This document shows, in pieces, positions 4,252 through 6,730 of a stretch of 6,730 bases of DNA. A program made the translations under genes and the position numbers. How positions within the stretch are numbered: position 1 is the first letter of the stretch; the number at the start of each line of letters is the position of its first letter. The notes below the pieces were generated by a model. That model was given only the letters and a program-made list of their open reading frames with translations, made no database searches and had not been told where the DNA came from. The stretch comes from DASUAS01 sp035763625 (lineage in GTDB: Bacteria; Actinomycetota; Acidimicrobiia; IMCC26256; DASPTH01): positions 1 through 6,730 of the forward strand of contig DASUAS010000384.1 of assembly GCA_035763625.1 (NCBI GenBank), given 5' to 3'.

Positions 4252-5559
4252 ATGGACAGGAACGGGAGAGATCTCAGGAACAAGCTCGGGCACAGGTTGG
4301 CCGGTGTCGCGATGGCGACGGTCATGGCGTTCGGGGTCGTGGCCGGTGTCGCCGGCGGATCCGCGAGCGCGCAGGTGTCGACGAAGTACGACGCGTCGAT
4401 CGACGCCACCATCGCCGACATCCAGAACTTCTGGTCGCAGGCCATGCCCGACGTGTACGGGCAGCAGTACGAGGCGATCCCCGCCGACCGCATCTACCCG
4501 TACTCGCAGGACAACCCGCCGCCCAACTGCGACGACGGCGGTCAGACGAAGGCGCCCTACGACCAGGTCGCGGGCAACGCCTTCTACTGCAGCAACGGTG
4601 ACTTCGTCGCCTACGACGAGCAGGGACTGCTGCCGAAGCTGCGCGACAACTTCGGTGAGTTCGCGGTGGGCCTGGTGTTCGCCCACGAGCTCGGACACGC
4701 GGTGCAGGCGCGGGTGGGCTACCAGCCGTCGGCCACCGTGTACATGGAGCAGCAGGCCGACTGCTTCGCCGGCGCCTGGGCGCAGCACGTCGCCGACAGC
4801 GAAGACGCCAACGTCCACCTGTCGTCGAGCGACCTCGACACCGCCCTCGCCGGTCTGCTGACGCTCAGCGACCCGTCGGGCATCGACGGTTCGCAAGACG
4901 GCGCGCACGGCAACGGCTTCGACCGGGTCGGTGCGTTCCAGGACGGCTACGAAGGCGGCGCGAAGACGTGCGCGGCCTACCAGCAGCACCCGCCGGCCAT
5001 CACCGAGACCGGCTACTCGAGCTACCAGGACCAGGCGAGTGGCGGCAACCTACCGCTCGACCAACTGGTCCCGACCGTGACCACGAGCCTGGCCGACTAC
5101 TGGAGCTCGCAGTCGTCGAAGCTGACCGCGCCGTCGATCACCGCCGGCGACGTCACCACCGGCAGCGACAGCGACGGTGGCGTGCTCACCGACTCGGTGA
5201 CGTACCAGCCGTCGACCAACTCCGTGCACTACGACGCGGCGACGCTCCAGGACGTGCACGACACGATCGGCGACTTCGGCAGCGGGATGCTGATCGCGAC
5301 CGCGTGGGCGTCGTCGGTCGAGCACCAGCTCGGCACGAGCGTCGACTCCGACGCCGCCCGGCGCGGCGCGGAGTGCCTGGCCGGCGCGTGGGCGGCCAGC
5401 ACCTCGTCGTCGCTCTCACCGGGTGACCTCGACGAGGCGGTCACCGTGCTCGTCGCCGCGGGCAAGGGAAGCACCGACCGAGGGACGGCCTTCGACCGGG
5501 TGGCGGCGTTCCGCACCGGCTTCAAGGACGGGCCGTCGAAGTGCGTGCAGTCGAGCTGA
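4252..5559 (+). CDS. secreted neutral zinc metallopeptidase (YpfJ-like) with a duplicated, zinc-site-less second domain
   Basis: A 435-residue exported protein. Residues 1-40 are a signal peptide (RNKLGHR, hydrophobic core 17-35, cleavage after SASA). Domain 1 (about 59-243) has the zinc-binding HELGH at 145-149 (H145, H149, catalytic E146) and YMEQQADCFAGAWA (164-177), where E167 is the likely third ligand; this pairing defines the putative neutral zinc metallopeptidase family of E. coli YpfJ. Domain 2 (about 283-433) repeats the order: DYWSSQ against NFWSQ, AECLAGAWAA against ADCFAGAWAQ, LSPGDLDEAV against LSSSDLDTAL, and AFDRVAAFRTGFKDGPSKC against GFDRVGAFQDGYEGGAKTC. HELGH is replaced by AWASS, so domain 2 should not bind catalytic zinc. 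Cysteines suggest pairs C93-C113, C171-C240 and C375-C431. Substrate is unknown. The ATG at 4252 lacks a Shine-Dalgarno; an ATG at 4312 would spoil the signal peptide's basic start. Confidence 0.92.
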   Translation: MDRNGRDLRNKLGHRLAGVAMATVMAFGVVAGVAGGSASAQVSTKYDASIDATIADIQNFWSQAMPDVYGQQYEAIPADRIYPYSQDNPPPNCDDGGQTKAPYDQVAGNAFYCSNGDFVAYDEQGLLPKLRDNFGEFAVGLVFAHELGHAVQARVGYQPSATVYMEQQADCFAGAWAQHVADSEDANVHLSSSDLDTALAGLLTLSDPSGIDGSQDGAHGNGFDRVGAFQDGYEGGAKTCAAYQQHPPAITETGYSSYQDQASGGNLPLDQLVPTVTTSLADYWSSQSSKLTAPSITAGDVTTGSDSDGGVLTDSVTYQPSTNSVHYDAATLQDVHDTIGDFGSGMLIATAWASSVEHQLGTSVDSDAARRGAECLAGAWAASTSSSLSPGDLDEAVTVLVAAGKGSTDRGTAFDRVAAFRTGFKDGPSKCVQSS

Positions 5560-5586
5560 CATCCCTCTCCCACAGCTCGAGCGCGG

Positions 5587-5630
5587 CTCCGGGGGCGTGT
5601 GCAACGGCGCACACGCCCCCGGAGTTCTTT
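5587..5630 (+). terminator. strong intrinsic terminator after the metallopeptidase gene
   Basis: ctccgggggcgtgtgc (5587-5602) pairs perfectly with gcacacgcccccggag (5609-5624), a 16-bp stem with a six-base loop (aacggc), followed by the T-rich ttcttt (5625-5630). It begins 28 bases past the peptidase stop and separates that gene from the two-component operon. Confidence 0.93.
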
Positions 5631-5639
5631 CGTTGCGCA

Positions 5640-5668
5640 CTCCTCTCCTCTCACTCCGCTCTTACGAT
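5640..5668 (+). promoter_or_regulatory. probable promoter of the two-component operon, with a pyrimidine direct repeat
   Basis: tacgat (5663-5668) fits TANNNT and matches four of six bases of TATAAT. The -35 zone has no good TTGACA but is a pyrimidine tract with a near-repeat, ctcctctc (5640-5647) and ctccgctc (5654-5661), 14 bases apart. Weak -35 elements overlaid by direct repeats are common at promoters activated by OmpR-type regulators, so autoregulation is plausible but inferred. The leader to the ATG at 5740 is about 65 bases. Confidence 0.4.
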
Positions 5669-5739
5669 GCTCCCCGAAGCTTCTGTGCATGCAGGAGATC
5701 CCGGCGATCAGGCCCGTCGACCGAGGGTGGAGCAACGAC

Positions 5740-6423
5740 ATGGCGTCCGGACGGGTCCTGGTGGCCGAGGACGACAAGAGCGTGCGCGACTCGTTGGTGC
5801 GCGCGCTCACCTTCGAGGGCTACGACGTCGCGACCGCGGCCGACGGTGCCGAGGCGTTGATGGCGGTCGTCGAGACACCACCCGACGTCATCGTGCTCGA
5901 CGTGCTCATGCCCCACGTCGACGGCCTCACTGCGTGCCGCAAGCTGCGTGACCGCGGTGATCGCACCCCGGTGCTCATGCTCACCGCCCGTCACGAGGTG
6001 AGCGACCGCGTCGCCGGCCTCGACGCCGGCGCCGACGACTACCTGGTCAAGCCGTTCGCGCTCGACGAGCTCCTGGCCCGCCTGCGCGCGTTGATGCGAC
6101 GGACGAGCATGTCCGGTGACGACGAGGTGTTGCGCGTCGGTGACCTCGTGCTCGACCCGGCACGGCGCCAGGTGTGGCGCGGTGAGCGCCAGCTCGAGCT
6201 CACCAAGACCGAGTTCGACCTGCTCGAGCTCCTCCTCTTCAACGCCGGCATCGTGCTCACCCGCGAGCAGATCTACGAGCGCATCTGGGGCTACGACTTC
6301 GAGACGTCGTCGAAGTCGCTCGACGTGTACATCAGCTACCTGCGACGCAAGACCGAGGAAGCAGGCGAGGCGCGCCTCATCCACACGGTGCGGGGAGTCG
6401 GGTACACGGCCCGACCGTCGTGA
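5740..6423 (+). CDS. OmpR/PhoB-family response regulator, MprA-like
   Basis: A 227-residue DNA-binding response regulator. The receiver domain (4-118) has the acidic cluster E10-D11-D12, the phosphoacceptor D54 in IVLDVLMPHVDGL, T82 in MLTAR, and K104 in DDYLVKPFALDELLARLRAL. The winged-helix effector domain (about 129-225) shows VGDLVLDPARRQVWRG, LTKTEFDLLELLL, the recognition helix SLDVYISYLRRK (193-204) and the wing LIHTVRGVGYTAR. The RVAGLDAGADDYL and RLIHTVRGVGY stretches are very close to mycobacterial MprA, which responds to envelope stress. The ATG at 5740 is chosen because ggag lies seven bases upstream and MASGRVLVAEDD begins directly at the first beta strand. The in-frame ATG at 5689 would add 17 atypical residues. 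The partner kinase starts 23 bp downstream, and together they form an operon behind the promoter near 5663. Family is certain; the target regulon is unknown. Confidence 0.97.
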   Translation: MASGRVLVAEDDKSVRDSLVRALTFEGYDVATAADGAEALMAVVETPPDVIVLDVLMPHVDGLTACRKLRDRGDRTPVLMLTARHEVSDRVAGLDAGADDYLVKPFALDELLARLRALMRRTSMSGDDEVLRVGDLVLDPARRQVWRGERQLELTKTEFDLLELLLFNAGIVLTREQIYERIWGYDFETSSKSLDVYISYLRRKTEEAGEARLIHTVRGVGYTARPS

Positions 6424-6446
6424 GGCACGCTGGTGAGTAGCGAGTC

Positions 6447-6730
6447 ATGAGCTTGCGGACCCGCCTCACCGTGATCGTGGCGGTGATCGTGGCGGTGGCT
6501 GTCGTCGGTGGCGCGTACGCCGCGCACGTCAGTGCGCAGCACGCGTTGAACGACGAGACCGACAAGTTCCTGCGCGACCGCGCCTCGGGCTTCGTGCACC
6601 ATCCGGCCCCGAACGGCGGCCCGTTCGGCAGGTTCCCGACCGACTCCGACGACGGCAACGGCCGCTACTTCCAGTTCGCCGCGGTACAACAGATCATCGA
6701 CCGCAACGGCACGGTCACCAACTCGCTCCC
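6447..6730 (+). CDS. sensor histidine kinase, N-terminal part (runs off the window)
   Basis: From the ATG at 6447 the frame stays open to the window edge, giving 94 residues. MSLRTRL is a short basic cytoplasmic start. Residues 8-26 (TVIVAVIVAVAVVGGAYAA) form one transmembrane helix. A polar segment then begins an extracytoplasmic sensor region (ALNDETDKFLRDRASGF, then a Pro/Gly-rich loop, then YFQFAAVQQIIDRNGTV). This N-terminal pattern, placed directly after an MprA-like regulator with a 23-bp gap, is typical of MprB-type kinases. The second membrane helix, HAMP, dimerisation and ATPase domains would lie beyond 6730, so kinase identity rests on context and this N-terminus. There is only a weak Shine-Dalgarno (gag, 6442-6444), so translational coupling to the regulator is plausible. 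Confidence 0.85.
   Translation, partial: MSLRTRLTVIVAVIVAVAVVGGAYAAHVSAQHALNDETDKFLRDRASGFVHHPAPNGGPFGRFPTDSDDGNGRYFQFAAVQQIIDRNGTVTNSL

Noticed and set aside
4126..4989. A 287-codon minus-strand frame opposite the metallopeptidase.
   Set aside because: It is a Val/Ala/Arg-rich shadow of a gene with clear catalytic motifs.
5662..6384. A 240-codon minus-strand frame opposite the response regulator.
   Set aside because: It is a shadow; the plus-strand frame is an unmistakable receiver plus winged-helix protein.

Overview
The window is high-GC DNA with the codon habits, GTG starts, TANNNT-type -10 elements and gene families of an actinobacterium. The mix (an FCSD/SQR-like flavoprotein, a duplicated YpfJ-like metallopeptidase and an MprA-like two-component pair) would suit an environmental lineage such as Acidimicrobiia, but that placement is an inference. 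It looks like an ordinary chromosomal stretch: one tRNA gene, no insertion sequence, integrase or CRISPR array.

Layout. Positions 1-106 hold the coiled-coil C-terminus of a plus-strand gene. An intergenic stretch (107-260, with a doubtful tiny membrane ORF) leads to an FAD-dependent oxidoreductase of the sulfide:quinone reductase / flavocytochrome c family (261-1400). It converges on a minus-strand pair: a small lipoprotein (1451-1903) and, upstream of it on the same strand, a secreted very glycine-rich protein (2026-3141). A tRNA-Lys(UUU) gene follows on the plus strand (3252-3324). About 300 bases with no convincing gene come next, including what looks like a degenerate zinc-ribbon ORF. Then come an intact 60-residue zinc-ribbon protein (3630-3812), a 105-residue protein of unknown function with a probable leaderless promoter (3845-4162), and a secreted zinc metallopeptidase (4252-5559) closed by a very strong intrinsic terminator (5587-5630). 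The window ends in a two-component operon: an OmpR/MprA-like response regulator (5740-6423) and the start of its sensor histidine kinase (6447 to the window edge).

How the genes work together. Four products (lipoprotein, glycine-rich protein, metallopeptidase, sensor kinase) act at or outside the membrane, and the kinase/regulator pair resembles envelope-stress systems such as MprAB. No pathway ties all of the genes together. The terminator separates the peptidase from the two-component operon, so the two are not simply co-transcribed.

Most notable points: (1) the metallopeptidase is an internal tandem domain duplication whose second copy has lost the HExxH zinc site; (2) three gene 3' ends (stops at 104-106, 1451-1453, 2026-2028) each lie inside a short tandem repeat of 11, 13 or 14 bp that copies the stop codon into another frame; (3) a degenerate zinc-ribbon ORF precedes the intact one; (4) a perfect 7-bp inverted repeat sits in the tRNA promoter region. 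I did not find a clearly new multi-gene system.
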